A stretch of 64,000 nt of DNA from Diplosphaera chodatii. Lineage: Eukaryota > Chlorophyta > Trebouxiophyceae > Prasiolales > Stichococcaceae. The notes under the pieces were generated by a model, which saw only the letters and a program-made list of their open reading frames with translations, was not told where the DNA came from and made no database searches. Of the stretch, positions 53,401 to 63,057 are shown piece by piece. Positions within the stretch are counted from its first letter, which is position 1; each line of letters starts with the position of its first letter. A program made the translations under genes and the position numbers. The stretch is taken from positions 620,001 through 684,000 of the forward strand of contig JAALGY010000036.1 in assembly GCA_032358165.1 (NCBI GenBank). The letters run 5' to 3'.

Positions 53401-55543
53401 CATGCCTTGCCATTATGGTCGCCATCATGACGGCGTGTCCACTCTGCAGGCGACCTACAAGATCATCACGATCGCCAGCCCCGAGGGCGACCCGCTGCAG
53501 CGCGTGTCCACCTCCACCAGCGGCAGCGGCCGCAACACCGCCAACAGCCGCAGCTCCTTCGCAGGCGGCCGCAGCACCGGCGACTCGGGGGTGTCCCGCC
53601 GCGCCGACGCCCTCGCCAGCGCCGCTGCCAGCGCCGGCGCGCAGCAAGCCGGCGCGCAGCAGGCCGGCGCGCAGCAGGACAACCCCTACACCTCGTTCGC
53701 GGGGGGTGCCAGCCCGCAGCCGGACGCCTCGGCGTCCGCAGAGCCCGGCGGCGAGGCCTTTGACCCCAGGTCCGCCGTCACACCTCGGCCCCGCTCCAAC
53801 ACAACTTCTAGCTTATTGCGCAGGCCTCCTGCTTGGTGCCCCAAAGCCCGGGGCGTCGCTGATGGCTCGTGTGGAATGCGCTTCTTGTTTGAGAGCAGGC
53901 GGGCGCTGTCGGTGCGGGTGGATGCGGAGGCGGAGCTGGACGAGGAGGAGCTCATGGCGCACGGCCTGGAGACGCTGTCCGAGACCTGGATGCTCATGGA
54001 GTTCTGCGACAGGTGGGCAGAGCCCCCCCTCCGCACAACAGACGCTGTGTTGGTCAGCTCGCGGGCTTGGTGGTTGTGCTCGCGGGCTTGGTGGTTGTGC
54101 TCGGACTCTCGACTTTGGGGTGAGCTAGCTCTGAAGCGTCACCTGGTGTCCCTGCTGCTGTCAACATTGCCATGGTGACGCCGCTTGTCGTACCTGGCTC
54201 ACAGGGGCTCTCTGGAGAGATCTGTGCGTACTGGCCTGTTACGCAACAAGGCAGACGGCAGCATCAACATGGTGAGCTTGGATCTCAACGTTGGCCACCC
54301 AGCCGACGATGCATTGGGGTTGGTCTGCAGACTATCCACAGGCACCGTTACAGCCGTTAAGATGGCTGGGCTCTGTGCAGGCAAAGGTGTATCGGTGCCT
54401 GCTGGACATCGCCTCCGGTCTGGCGTTCCTGCACCAGAAGAGCATCCTGCACGGCGACCTGAAACTGGGCAACATCCTGCTCAAGTCGACGGCGTCCGAC
54501 CTGCGGGGTGAGCGTCGGGCCTGGAGCACAATTGCATTGTGCCATCACGTACCCGCATGAGGTCCTGGCCGTGGAGTCGTCTGAATGCGTGATGCGCTTG
54601 CTGATGGGGTCGTGTGCTGAGCCCAGGGTTCACCTGCAAGATCTGCGACTTCGGCATGAGCCGCCTGATGGACTCCACCAACAGCCATGTGTCCACCAGC
54701 AGCATCGGCACCGTCAACTGCATGCCGCCCGAGCTGCTGTGCGGGCAAGGTGCGCATCCAGCAAACCACCTTCCTACTTGCTGCAACAGTTTATGGACCA
54801 AAAGAGGCTGTTGGGTGCACTAATGTTGGTAACCTGGACTAGAGCTGGTCATGCACAGGCCGTGAGGATCTCCTCCACCTGTGCAGGCTTGTCGCCAGCA
54901 GCGGACGTGTACAGCTTCGGCATCATCATGTTCGAGATATATGCTGGGCAGATGGCGTTCCACGGCGCCAACCTGGGCCACCTCATCTTCCAGATCGGTG
55001 AGTCCACTGATCGCGGGTGCTGCTGCTTCCTGTTCCCTCCTGTCCATTCGCCCATCAGATGCAAAGTGACACGGTCCCACTCCCGAGTTGCAACGAGGTT
55101 TTGTCTTCACTTCTGCAGTGCATAGGAGGGAGCGGCCAGCCATTCCAGAGGGCTGCCCCGAAGCCTATGCGGAGCTGATGTCCGCATGCTGGCAGCATGA
55201 GGCTGCCGACAGGTGACCAGGGTGTGATACCGATGTGTGCGCCTGTGACAGCGAGATCAATTTGTGCAATATGCATGTAGCTGTACGTTGTGTGTTGCAG
55301 TCTGCGCTTGATGTGCAACCGCTATACACTCCCTTGTGCAGGCCCAAGTTTGCAGAGGTGCTGGCCCGCCTCCAGCAGCAGTACAGCCTGCACAGGGCCA
55401 GCCTGCAGCCCACGGCAGTCACCACCCGCAGCCGCAGCCGCCCGAACGTCAGCTACACCTTCGACACGCTCGAGATCGCGGAGCCTGTGCCCGACGGCAG
55501 CGGTGAGCTGCTGCACGAGCCGGCGCCAGATGGCGAGCCGTAG
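50452..55543 (+). CDS. Receptor-like protein kinase 2 (TKL-type), tandem paralogue of kinase 1
   Basis: Starts MPARLAAPLRALLLLLGLFV, a strong signal peptide. The ectodomain mirrors kinase 1: VNSGPEFLAALRSPDTSLVL, IRLQQSDLDEAGGTVVLDRG, VNVLHVNSGVNMSFDSL, ASWPTFTSDSGA and TVFRNALSICVTDLQAP. Transmembrane helix WWGWLLIALAAFLLVVVALA (about 52340-52400) is followed by RRRRRR. A Ser-rich juxtamembrane leads to MIGRGG, VAVKIINHSKD (from 53241), ETLFSTSLLHPNIV, an insertion of about 160 residues (53452-53960) with AGAQQ repeats, then ETWMLMEFCD, FLHQKSILHGDLKLGNILLK, CKICDFGMSRLMDST, CMPPELLCGQ, ADVYSFGIIMFEIYAG, and a tail to the stop at 55541-55543. Exon breaks fall at matching places in both paralogues (after the glycine loop, before DLK or after DLR, before the F-helix), showing recent tandem duplication. 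Confidence 0.85.
53638..53682 (+). repeat. Triple AGAQQ-coding repeat in the kinase 2 insertion
   Basis: Three 15-base units, GGCGCGCAGCA(A/G)GCC and variants, encode AGAQQAGAQQAGAQQ. They lie inside the N-lobe insertion of kinase 2 and do not occur in kinase 1. Confidence 0.8.
54057..54098 (+). repeat. Perfect 21-base tandem repeat in a kinase 2 intron
   Basis: Two identical head-to-tail copies of a 21-base unit (starting GCTCGCGGGCTTGG and ending TGGTTGT) lie at 54057-54077 and 54078-54098, just after the exon encoding the hinge EFCD. Confidence 0.9.
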
Positions 55544-56149
55544 GGCCAAGTGCGGCTGCCGTTGCGTACAGCCTCCTGAAGGAGCCATGCAGAGGCAGCC
55601 CACTGATGACTGCCGAAGCTTGCAGCTGGCAGTGAAGACAACGCCTGGCGGTGCTCCATCAGCGCTGTACACTGAAGATCAGGCCTCTCGAGGCCGACTG
55701 CCCTGCCAGAAGGGAGTGAACAGCAAAATCACGGCGGCTGGCGGCTGCCATGTTGGCGCTGCCCGACCAGCGCTGCGCTTTGTGGTGACAGGAGCATGGT
55801 TGTTTGGCCATGCTCCTGCTGCAGCCGAGCTGCAGTGCAGCCGCTGAAGTCGTAGATGACGATGTGCAAATGAGATCGGATTCTTCAATCAGGACTCCGT
55901 CTGCTTTGCAGTATTCTTTGTCGTCAACCACTCTTTGTTTCACGGTTGACACTTGGTCTGAGAGGTTGGAGAGTGGGATTGAGTTTGTGTGCTCCCTACG
56001 GACCACCGCCTCTGCGCGGGGCCTGTTCTTGTGCAGGGACACTTGTCTCGACGGCTGCTGTGGTTTGATGGTCACCGTATTTGATGTCATAACATGTCAC
56101 GCCGGTGTCTTAGACCTTTCTACCCCTGACTCCAGGGAAAGTTGTTCAA
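55544..56149. other. Convergent region between kinase 2 and the small membrane-protein gene
   Basis: No supported coding exon. It contains the hairpin at 55789-55818. Overlapping minus and plus frames of about 140 codons near 55660-56230 show no family resemblance. Confidence 0.4.
55789..55818. repeat. Perfect 11-bp inverted repeat with 8-base loop
   Basis: CAGGAGCATGG at 55789-55799 is followed by an 8-base loop, then its exact reverse complement CCATGCTCCTG at 55808-55818. It lies about 250 bases past the kinase 2 stop and could fold in the 3' untranslated RNA. Confidence 0.8.
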
Positions 56150-57485
56150 TCAACATCTCAACCCTGTGTATCGGATTGTGTATCGGATGTTGCATCGATT
56201 CATGCTGTTTGCGGCTCGGCAGCAAGGTCTGATGTCCTGCCAACCGAGGAACCCTGCGAGGCAGTACACGTTGTTAAAGTCACAAGGGTCACTTGGTTGG
56301 CAGGGTATGCGTGTTACCAACAGAACCAGCTGCACGCTTCCGTGACAGCGCACCCGCAGCAGCCGCCATCGATACACCACGTTGTCCCACAGGCCCACCC
56401 TGTGATGGTACCGCCGCAGCACCATTGCACGTGAGAAGGTGTGCTGCCCATTCTGGCGTGCCTCCAGCCATGCGTCCACCTTTGCGCCTGCGCATCCGAA
56501 AAGATAATCATCGCCATGGGGAGCATCATGCCACCGTAGATCATTGAAAATCATAGCGCCAGCCTAAACATGTGAACATAATAGAATGCTTCGCGGCGTT
56601 CGGCTCTGCCAACTCTGAGGTCAGCGAGCAGATGCGTTGCACATGTGCGGCACGGTTGCTGCTGACAAGAGGTGCCAGAAAAATGAAATGGCGCTTACAG
56701 TCGGTGCAGTGCATTGCATGCAGCAATGCACAGCACCCGCCACCAGCCCAGCTGCTGTACCGCTGCCCTGTGTGTCCCTTTCCAACGCGCGTCACCTTGC
56801 AGGACGGCGGCTCGGTGGACGACGTGCGCCACGGCGCAGATGCGCACCCAGACCAGCCACCACAGGAAGCGCAGGAAGTCGGGCACCAGCGTGTACTTGG
56901 CCCAGCGCGGCAGGTACCCCAGCGCCGAGAACAGCGTCATCCGCGTCTGCAGTTCAGCGACGACATGTGACGACACCGTTGCCTGGATTCCAGCATCTGT
57001 CCTGCGGTTTCATGCAATCCCCGCGAGTGTGCCGGTGCCGGTGGCAAGGGTTGAGCCGGGTTGAGATGGATGTGTGACATCCCCGCCGAGACGTCCCATC
57101 AACTGAGCGGACGACTGGGTCAGGCGCCGCACGGAGCAGCACGAAGGGCTGCACAGCTGTCAAGCCTGCTGCTGGGAAGCATGCTGTTCCAAGGGGAGGA
57201 GGTCATGCATGCCTGGCCCTCTGCGCCACGAGCCGTGACCTCCTGCCACTGCCGCAGGTAGCTGCGCTCGATGTCTGCCCGGCTCCTGTGCAGCAAAGCA
57301 GCAACATTATTCAGGCACGCAGTCGGCCAGTCGGCCACAGCATGCTGCACAATGCGGGGAGGATGGGCTCCTGTGATCGCCGAGCCGCCACACCTGTACT
57401 TGTTGTAGGCTGGCTTGACAGGGCGGTCTGAGGCGCCAGGTTTGGCTGCTGCTGAGACTGGTGCTTGCCGCAACCGCTGCTGCAT
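56150..57485 (-). CDS. Small membrane-associated protein of unknown family
   Basis: Exons 57394-57485, 57240-57285 and 56796-56946 join in phase, followed by one from 56487. The start is the ATG at 57485. The protein reads MQQRLRQAPVSAAAKPG, then RPVKPAYNKYRSRADIERSY, LRQWQE, FSALGYLPRWAKYTLVPDFL and a hydrophobic segment RFLWWLVWVRICAVAHVVHR. After it come KVDAWLEARQNGQHTFSRAM and RRYHHRVGLWDNVVYRWRLL. The basic, Ala/Pro-rich N terminus could target plastid or mitochondrion. The last exon has no sure end; the frame stays open to about 56150, but an intron at CGG|GTGCGC would shorten it. No family recognised. Clean GT-AG junctions argue that it is real. Confidence 0.55.
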
Positions 57486-58378
57486 GGGGCTGCACTGCCT
57501 GCAGGAGACCAGCAGCAAGGCATTGCAGGACGGTTGTGCAAATGGTGCCAAGCAGGCCAGCATGCGTGGCCCGCCTGTCCAATCAGCAGGCGGTGCACCC
57601 ACCATGAGCCCAGCTGTGCGCCTCTGAGACTTCCAGCCTGCGTGTGCAGCGCTGCGGGCCTGCTGTGTGCTTGCTGCACTGTCGTTGCTGCATGCATGCT
57701 GCCAGGCTGGCTTTGCTGTGCATCATGGACCCGCCGGTGAGTATGCCGTAAACCACAACCACGCGAGAACATGCTGGTGATGGTCCGATGCTACCGGCTG
57801 CTGATCACATGCGCAAAAGCGGTCAGGATGCCTGCTGGGGAGCTGAATCCGAAGAGAACAGGGCCGCAGCAACCTGCCGCAGATAGTTGGGTAATGCTTG
57901 CACAGCGCAAACAGGAAAGCGGATGATGCGATTGCAATGTCAATCAACGCTGCTGCACGACTCACAATGCAGTGTTGAACCTGGAATACAGCCTTGGACA
58001 CTGCTTGTAGTTGACAGCAGTGCGATGATCGATATTCCCAAGTCAGAAACGCATGCGATGTGTCGAAGAGTTTTACAAAGCTTATGAGCCCTGTGCGACC
58101 TGCAGAACACTAGTGTGAGTTGCCGAATGCTGTATGCCTGTACGCTCCATCAGCCTTGATGCATGTTGGCTGCTGCTGCTTCCACCTGCTGGCCTGTCTG
58201 CTTCCCCTTGAACGCTGCATGCGTGCATGTGCAGGAGCGGTCTGCGCACCCTAGCAGTGTGCACAGATGCAGAGTGAGGTCATGTGCCCTGTAATGCTGT
58301 AGCACAAAGTCGTCAGCCTGCCACGTATCACTTCGCGACAAGGCACGGTGTGAGGCTTGCCACACGGCCAGCACCCGC
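57486..58378. other. Divergent intergenic region
   Basis: About 0.9 kb between the small membrane-protein gene (-) and histidinol dehydrogenase (+). No supported gene; it should hold both promoters. Confidence 0.4.
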
Positions 58379-61300
58379 ATGAGGGCTCACTGTGGCACCT
58401 GGGAGCGCCACGCGCGGGCGCGTTGCAGCCAGAAGCACCTCTCCAGACAGCTCAGCAGACTTGCGCCTACAAGGCTCACGGGCTGCAGATTACAGTGTCG
58501 CACCCACTGTGCCGCCACCACCATTGGCGCTGCAGTAATGGCGCCCTCTGCGCTGAAGACCTACAAGGCCTCCGAGATGTCGGAGGAGGACCTCCAAGCA
58601 GTCACTGCGCGGCCCCGCATCGACTTCGCGTCGATCCTCAGCACGGTCAGTCTGGATGCATGGCGAAGCTGGCCGCAGCATGTGCAGCTGGCTCCGCCTC
58701 ATGCGCCACATGGGCAGACGGTCGTCGGTGGCGCAGCTGCACACTGTGCGCGACCACTGCCCACCTGCAAGCTGGTCAACTCATGCCGGCGTGGTTGCCG
58801 TCATGCAGGTGGAGCCCATCGTGCAGAGCGTGCGGGAAAGGGGTGACGCGGCGGTGAGGGAGTTCACCGAGAAGTTCGACCGCGCCACGGTCGACACCGT
58901 GTGCGTGCCCATCGAGGTGCGCCTGCCGTCTCAAGTCTCATGTTCATAGTCCTCCGAACGTTTCTGTGCTTCTGGCCGCGCTGAGGTGACGTTCAGCGCT
59001 CCTTGGGCTCACAGGAGCTTCCAGAGCCGCAGCTGGATGCCGAGAGCGCCACGGCCTTCGACACGGCGTTCAACAATATCAGGGCGTTCCACGCGGCGCA
59101 GCAGGCGCCGCCGCTGGAGGTGGAATCGATGCCGGGGGTGCGGTGTCGGCGCGTCACGCGGCCCATAGGTGGGCACGCTGCTCGCTGGCTGGGGACATTG
59201 GCAGTACAAGGTCATCAAAGCAATTGCCATCTGTCAGGCAGGTTGCGAAGTGAATGCTCCATGTCGAGGGTACCATCGCGCAGTGCATCGTTCATCTGGG
59301 CTCGCTGTGATGCTGTCTGTACACCCTCCGCAGGTTCAGTGGGCATCTATGTGCCCGGCGGCACAGCGGTCCTGCCTTCCTCGGCGCTGATGCTGAGCGT
59401 GCCGGCGGGGCTGGCAGGCTGCAGGACCATCGTGCTGGCGACGCCGCCGCGGCGGGACGGCTCCATCAGCCCAGAGGTCTGTTGCTGGCTGACGAGCTGC
59501 ACCATCAGCAAACTGCCACCGGCACCCTCAGACACGCTCCGCTTGCAAGTGAATGCAGATGCATCAGGAGGGTGCTGCGACAAACAAACTCCTCGTAAGG
59601 AACTGCGACCGGCTCATTCGGCGCTCGTGCATCTTCGTAGGTGTTGTACTGCGCAAGGAAGGCGGGCGTGACGCATGTGCTGCGGGCAGGTGGCGCGCAG
59701 GCGGTGGCCGCCATGGCCTGGGGCACAGAGACGTGTCCAAAGGTACCAGCGCCTTTCAGGCTGAGGAAGCTTGGCTGCTGGGTCGTGTCACGTCACGTCC
59801 AGCAAGCCATCAAACTGGAGGTCATGGTTACAATATCTTCACCATTTGGTGCCGTGCAGGTGGACAAGATCCTGGGGCCGGGCAACCAGTACGTCACAGC
59901 CGCCAAGATGCTGCTGCAGAACAGCGAGGCCATGATCTCCATGGACATGCCCGCCGGCCCCTCCGAGGTGTGCAACTGTCCGGGATGCCCTGCAGTACAT
60001 CAACATGCCATATACCGTCACATTCCTTCCTGACACGCAGCACAAATGCAGATGATGTCATGCTGCTACATGGACCTGTGCAGGTCCTGGTCATCGCAGA
60101 CGAGCAGGCAGCGCCAGCGTTCATCGCGGCGGACCTGCTGTCGCAGGCAGAGCACGGCCCCGACAGCCAGGTGAGATGCCCAAAGGCGCCCACCTCGCCC
60201 ACAGCCCGCCGATGCCGCACATGGTCAGGCTGCGACGCAGCCCTGCTGCTTGACGCCCACGAATGGCTTGCAGCCGCGCAGCATCATGGTCTATCCAGCA
60301 CCGGGCATCATGTCTGATGTATACCTCGTGTGTTGAATTTGATATGCAGGTGGTGCTGGTGGCGCTGCCGGGCGTGGACCTGGAGGCGGTGCAGGGGGAG
60401 GTGGACCGGCAGTGCGACGCGCTGCCGCGGGGCGACACCGCCCGCCAGGCGCTGGCCCACAGCGCCATCGTGCGCGTCGACTCCAGGGTGCGAACTCGCG
60501 CCGGTGCACTGCACGGAGCTCTTGCTCCGCATGGGGCGTTCTTCGAGGCACGCCAGAACGGTTCTGCGACTCCTGCAGTAGTCCTGCACTATCACATGCA
60601 AGGTTCAGCGGGGTTCAGTGGGGTTCAGCGAGATTCAGTGGGGTTCAGCGAGGTTAGCACGGCAGGCAGCATACGCCGCACAACATTGATTGCACAAGCC
60701 CAGAGTCGCACCCGAGCATCTAGCCACGTGGAAGCTTTCCTGGTAAGATGGACGACTGTGCAGGAGGACGCCGTGGCGTTCTCCAACCGCTATGCGCCGG
60801 AGCACCTGATCGTCAATGTGGCTGATGCCGAGGCGTGGCTGCCGGACCTCGACAACGCAGGCAGTGTCTTCCTGGGTGCGCCCTGCATTTGTCCTGTGAC
60901 CTGTGGGCTCTGCCATCTGCAGGTTTGGGGTCGTGTGCATATGCCATACCAGGCTGGTCTTCATCACAAGCGCTCACGCGTGGACTAGATAAAGTCGACC
61001 CTGCACAACATGGGCCCGCAGGTCCCTGGACCCCCGAGTCGGTGGGCGACTATGCGAGCGGCACAAACCACGTGCTGCCTACGTACGGCTACGCACGCAT
61101 GTACAGCGGCGTCAGCCTGGACTCCTTTCAGAAGAAGATGACTGTGCAGGTGCGCCTCAGGCAGTCGCTCTTGATGCCCATCTGGCATTGCGCACTGGTG
61201 ATGTGTTCGTCAGGAGCAGTAGCCAGGCGGACTTCTTGCAGATCCATGGCCACCCGCTCGGGCGGATGTCTCATGGCAATGCGGATTGTCGGGGGTTGTC

Positions 61301-61454
61301 TGACGCCGGTGTCGTTCACCTGCCACAGACGCTGAGCAAGGAGGGGCTCATGGGGCTGGGCCCTACTGTAGCCCACATGGCGGCGCTTGAGGGGCTCGAC
61401 GCCCACAAGCGGGCCGTCACCCTGCGGCTGGAAGCCCTGGGGAACAGCAGCTGA
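58379..61454 (+). CDS. HDH: Histidinol dehydrogenase, plastid-targeted
   Basis: Eleven exons join in phase: 58379-58645, 58809-58916, 59015-59168, 59334-59476, 59641-59742, 59860-59967, 60084-60170, 60350-60487, 60764-60875, 61022-61149 and 61329-61454. The product is 490 residues. It performs the last two steps of histidine synthesis, oxidising L-histidinol to histidine with two NAD+. The first 55 residues ([18 protein letters not shown]...) are Arg/Ser/Thr-rich with few acids, as in plastid transit peptides. Core motifs: [71 protein letters not shown] (zinc Gln and His), RYAPEHL (catalytic Glu-His), [12 protein letters not shown] and [11 protein letters not shown] (zinc His). Everything needed for activity is present. 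Confidence 0.97.
60603..60654 (+). repeat. 10-base minisatellite in a histidinol dehydrogenase intron
   Basis: About five units of the form GGTTCAG(C/T)GG or GGTTCAGCGA, with one ATTCAG variant, lie head to tail inside the intron 60488-60763. Confidence 0.85.
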
Positions 61455-61682
61455 TGAGAGCAGCTGTTGTGCTGTTATTGAGGCTAGTGAGTCGCTGGGT
61501 CGGAGGGGTCATCCACTTGTCGATGTGTACACAGTCGCAAGAACGCACAGGACTGATGTTTGCTCCGTCCCTGGCCACTCTTCAAAGGACATCCACTAGT
61601 GTTCCACAAAATGACCGGTCATCTGCTGAGTACCCTTTGGCGTTCCACACGCCAAGGGCAGGTCACACTGTCTATGGCGCCA

Positions 61683-62336
61683 TCATGCACCCTCGTAGTT
61701 GTACATCTGTCCCTCCAGCGCCTTCAGCCGCTGCGCTGTGTCGCCGTACTGCTTCACCACCGTCAGCGCCAGCGCTGCATATGCGAGCGGCGCCAGAGGC
61801 AGCCACGCCAGCTGCAGCTGCTGCGGCCGGCTCAGCAGGCCCAGGCGGCCGCCCGCCGCGATGGCGCGGACCCAAAACACCGCCATTGCCGCCGCCGACG
61901 CCAGCGCCCCGTACAGGACTCTGAGCTCGGTGGCGCCGGGGGGGCGGGGGGCGGCGGCCCGGCTGCGGCGGCCCGCGCTGGCGCTGGACGAGGACTGTGG
62001 CGCCCACGCCAGCAGCGCGGCGGCGGCTGCGGCCATGACGGCGGCGGAGGCCGCCTCGCCGGCGGCCACGCCGCCCGCGGGCAGCGCCTCCTTGAGCTGC
62101 GAGTGGTGGCGGAAGGACACCCAGGGGCGGCGGAGCTGCGCAACCGCGAAGCAGGCGAAGGCCGCGGCCAGGAGCAGGCCCAGGGCGCCGAAGACGCGCC
62201 GCCACAGCCGCGACTGCCCCAGCAGTGTGCCCCGCAGCTCCGCCACCACCGCCTCCTGCTCGTGGGTGTCCAGCACCTCGGCGTCCGGCAGCCGGTCGGC
62301 CGAGTCCCCCTGCTGTCCCGCGGCCCGCTGCCGCAT
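61683..62336 (-). CDS. Predicted four-helix membrane protein, unknown function
   Basis: A single exon of 217 residues from the ATG at 62336. Four hydrophobic stretches are seen: VFGALGLLLAAAFACFAVAQ, an Ala-rich one (AAVMAAAAAALLAW), LYGALASAAAMAVFWVRAIA and LAWLPLAPLAYAALALTVVK. The protein ends in a short charged helix, AQRLKALEGQMYNYEGA. The N-terminal 50 residues are polar and acidic. No family is recognised. Its start lies only 42 bases after the RPB10 stop on the same strand, far less than any other same-strand pair here, so the two may share one mRNA. Confidence 0.75.
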   Translation of the reverse strand: MRQRAAGQQGDSADRLPDAEVLDTHEQEAVVAELRGTLLGQSRLWRRVFGALGLLLAAAFACFAVAQLRRPWVSFRHHSQLKEALPAGGVAAGEAASAAVMAAAAAALLAWAPQSSSSASAGRRSRAAAPRPPGATELRVLYGALASAAAMAVFWVRAIAAGGRLGLLSRPQQLQLAWLPLAPLAYAALALTVVKQYGDTAQRLKALEGQMYNYEGA

Positions 62337-62378
62337 GGGGACCAGGCTGCCGCCGAGACGCTCCGCGCAGCTGGCGGC

Positions 62379-62600
62379 TCAGTCCTGGTCCTGCCCCTGC
62401 CGCTCCAGCGTGTTGTAGTTGAGCAGCTTCTCGATCAGGTCGACGTGTGTCATGAGCATACGGCGGCAGCAGTACCTACTCAAGCCCAGCGCATCCAGCG
62501 CGTCACCTTCCGTGTACTCAGCTTGCAGCAGGTCCAGATAGGTGTCCCACTTGTTGCCAATGACCTTGCCGCAGGTGAAGCAGCGTACAGGAATGATCAT
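62379..62600 (-). CDS. RPB10: RNA polymerases I, II and III subunit RPABC5 (RPB10)
   Basis: A single exon of 73 residues, the normal family length. It is the small zinc subunit shared by all three nuclear RNA polymerases and helps assemble the RPB3/RPB11 platform. Zinc ligands are visible as CFTCG (Cys7, Cys10) and the pair YCCRRM (Cys44, Cys45). The family signatures [19 protein letters not shown] and [15 protein letters not shown] are intact. The start is the only sensible ATG. It is divergent from DNA polymerase alpha subunit B and tightly followed by the membrane-protein gene. Confidence 0.98.
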   Translation of the reverse strand: MIIPVRCFTCGKVIGNKWDTYLDLLQAEYTEGDALDALGLSRYCCRRMLMTHVDLIEKLLNYNTLERQGQDQD

Positions 62601-63057
62601 TGCGCCTGCTCAGGCTCGGAGAAGCACTCGCAGCTTTACCAAGCGTGCATGCTAATGTACATGAGCCACCTTCTTCGTCAGCCCTAGCTTGACTATCTGG
62701 TGGCAGCTACACGCAACGACTTGAGTTTGCAGCAGCTGCTGCAGTGTACAACGTTCTGCCAAAGTGGCATTCTTGAGGTTGCCTCCATGCAAGGGGTCCA
62801 GGAAGTGCCGGGAAGTACAGGAAGCGGTTGTCAGGTCAGCGGAAGCAGCTGCTCCCGCTCTGTAATTTGAATGCAAATTGAGACATACATGATTGATCAC
62901 TTGCATTCGTGCCTTGATGCTTGGCAGCGACACCTCTTCAGTTCGCAACGTCTGCTTGAGCACTGCTCCGCGATCTCGCATCAACTGTAGCACAGTCTGC
63001 TTGAATGAGAATGCCTACAGTCTGCAGCGCATAGTTGCATAGTCAAAGGCCTCAAAC
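62601..63057. other. Divergent intergenic region
   Basis: Between RPB10 (-) and the polymerase alpha B-subunit gene (+). A minus frame at 62652-62993 (113 codons) has no supporting signals. Should hold both promoters. Confidence 0.45.

Noticed and set aside
62652..62993. 113-codon minus frame upstream of RPB10
   Set aside because: No ATG at the start, no domain and no splice signals linking it to RPB10.
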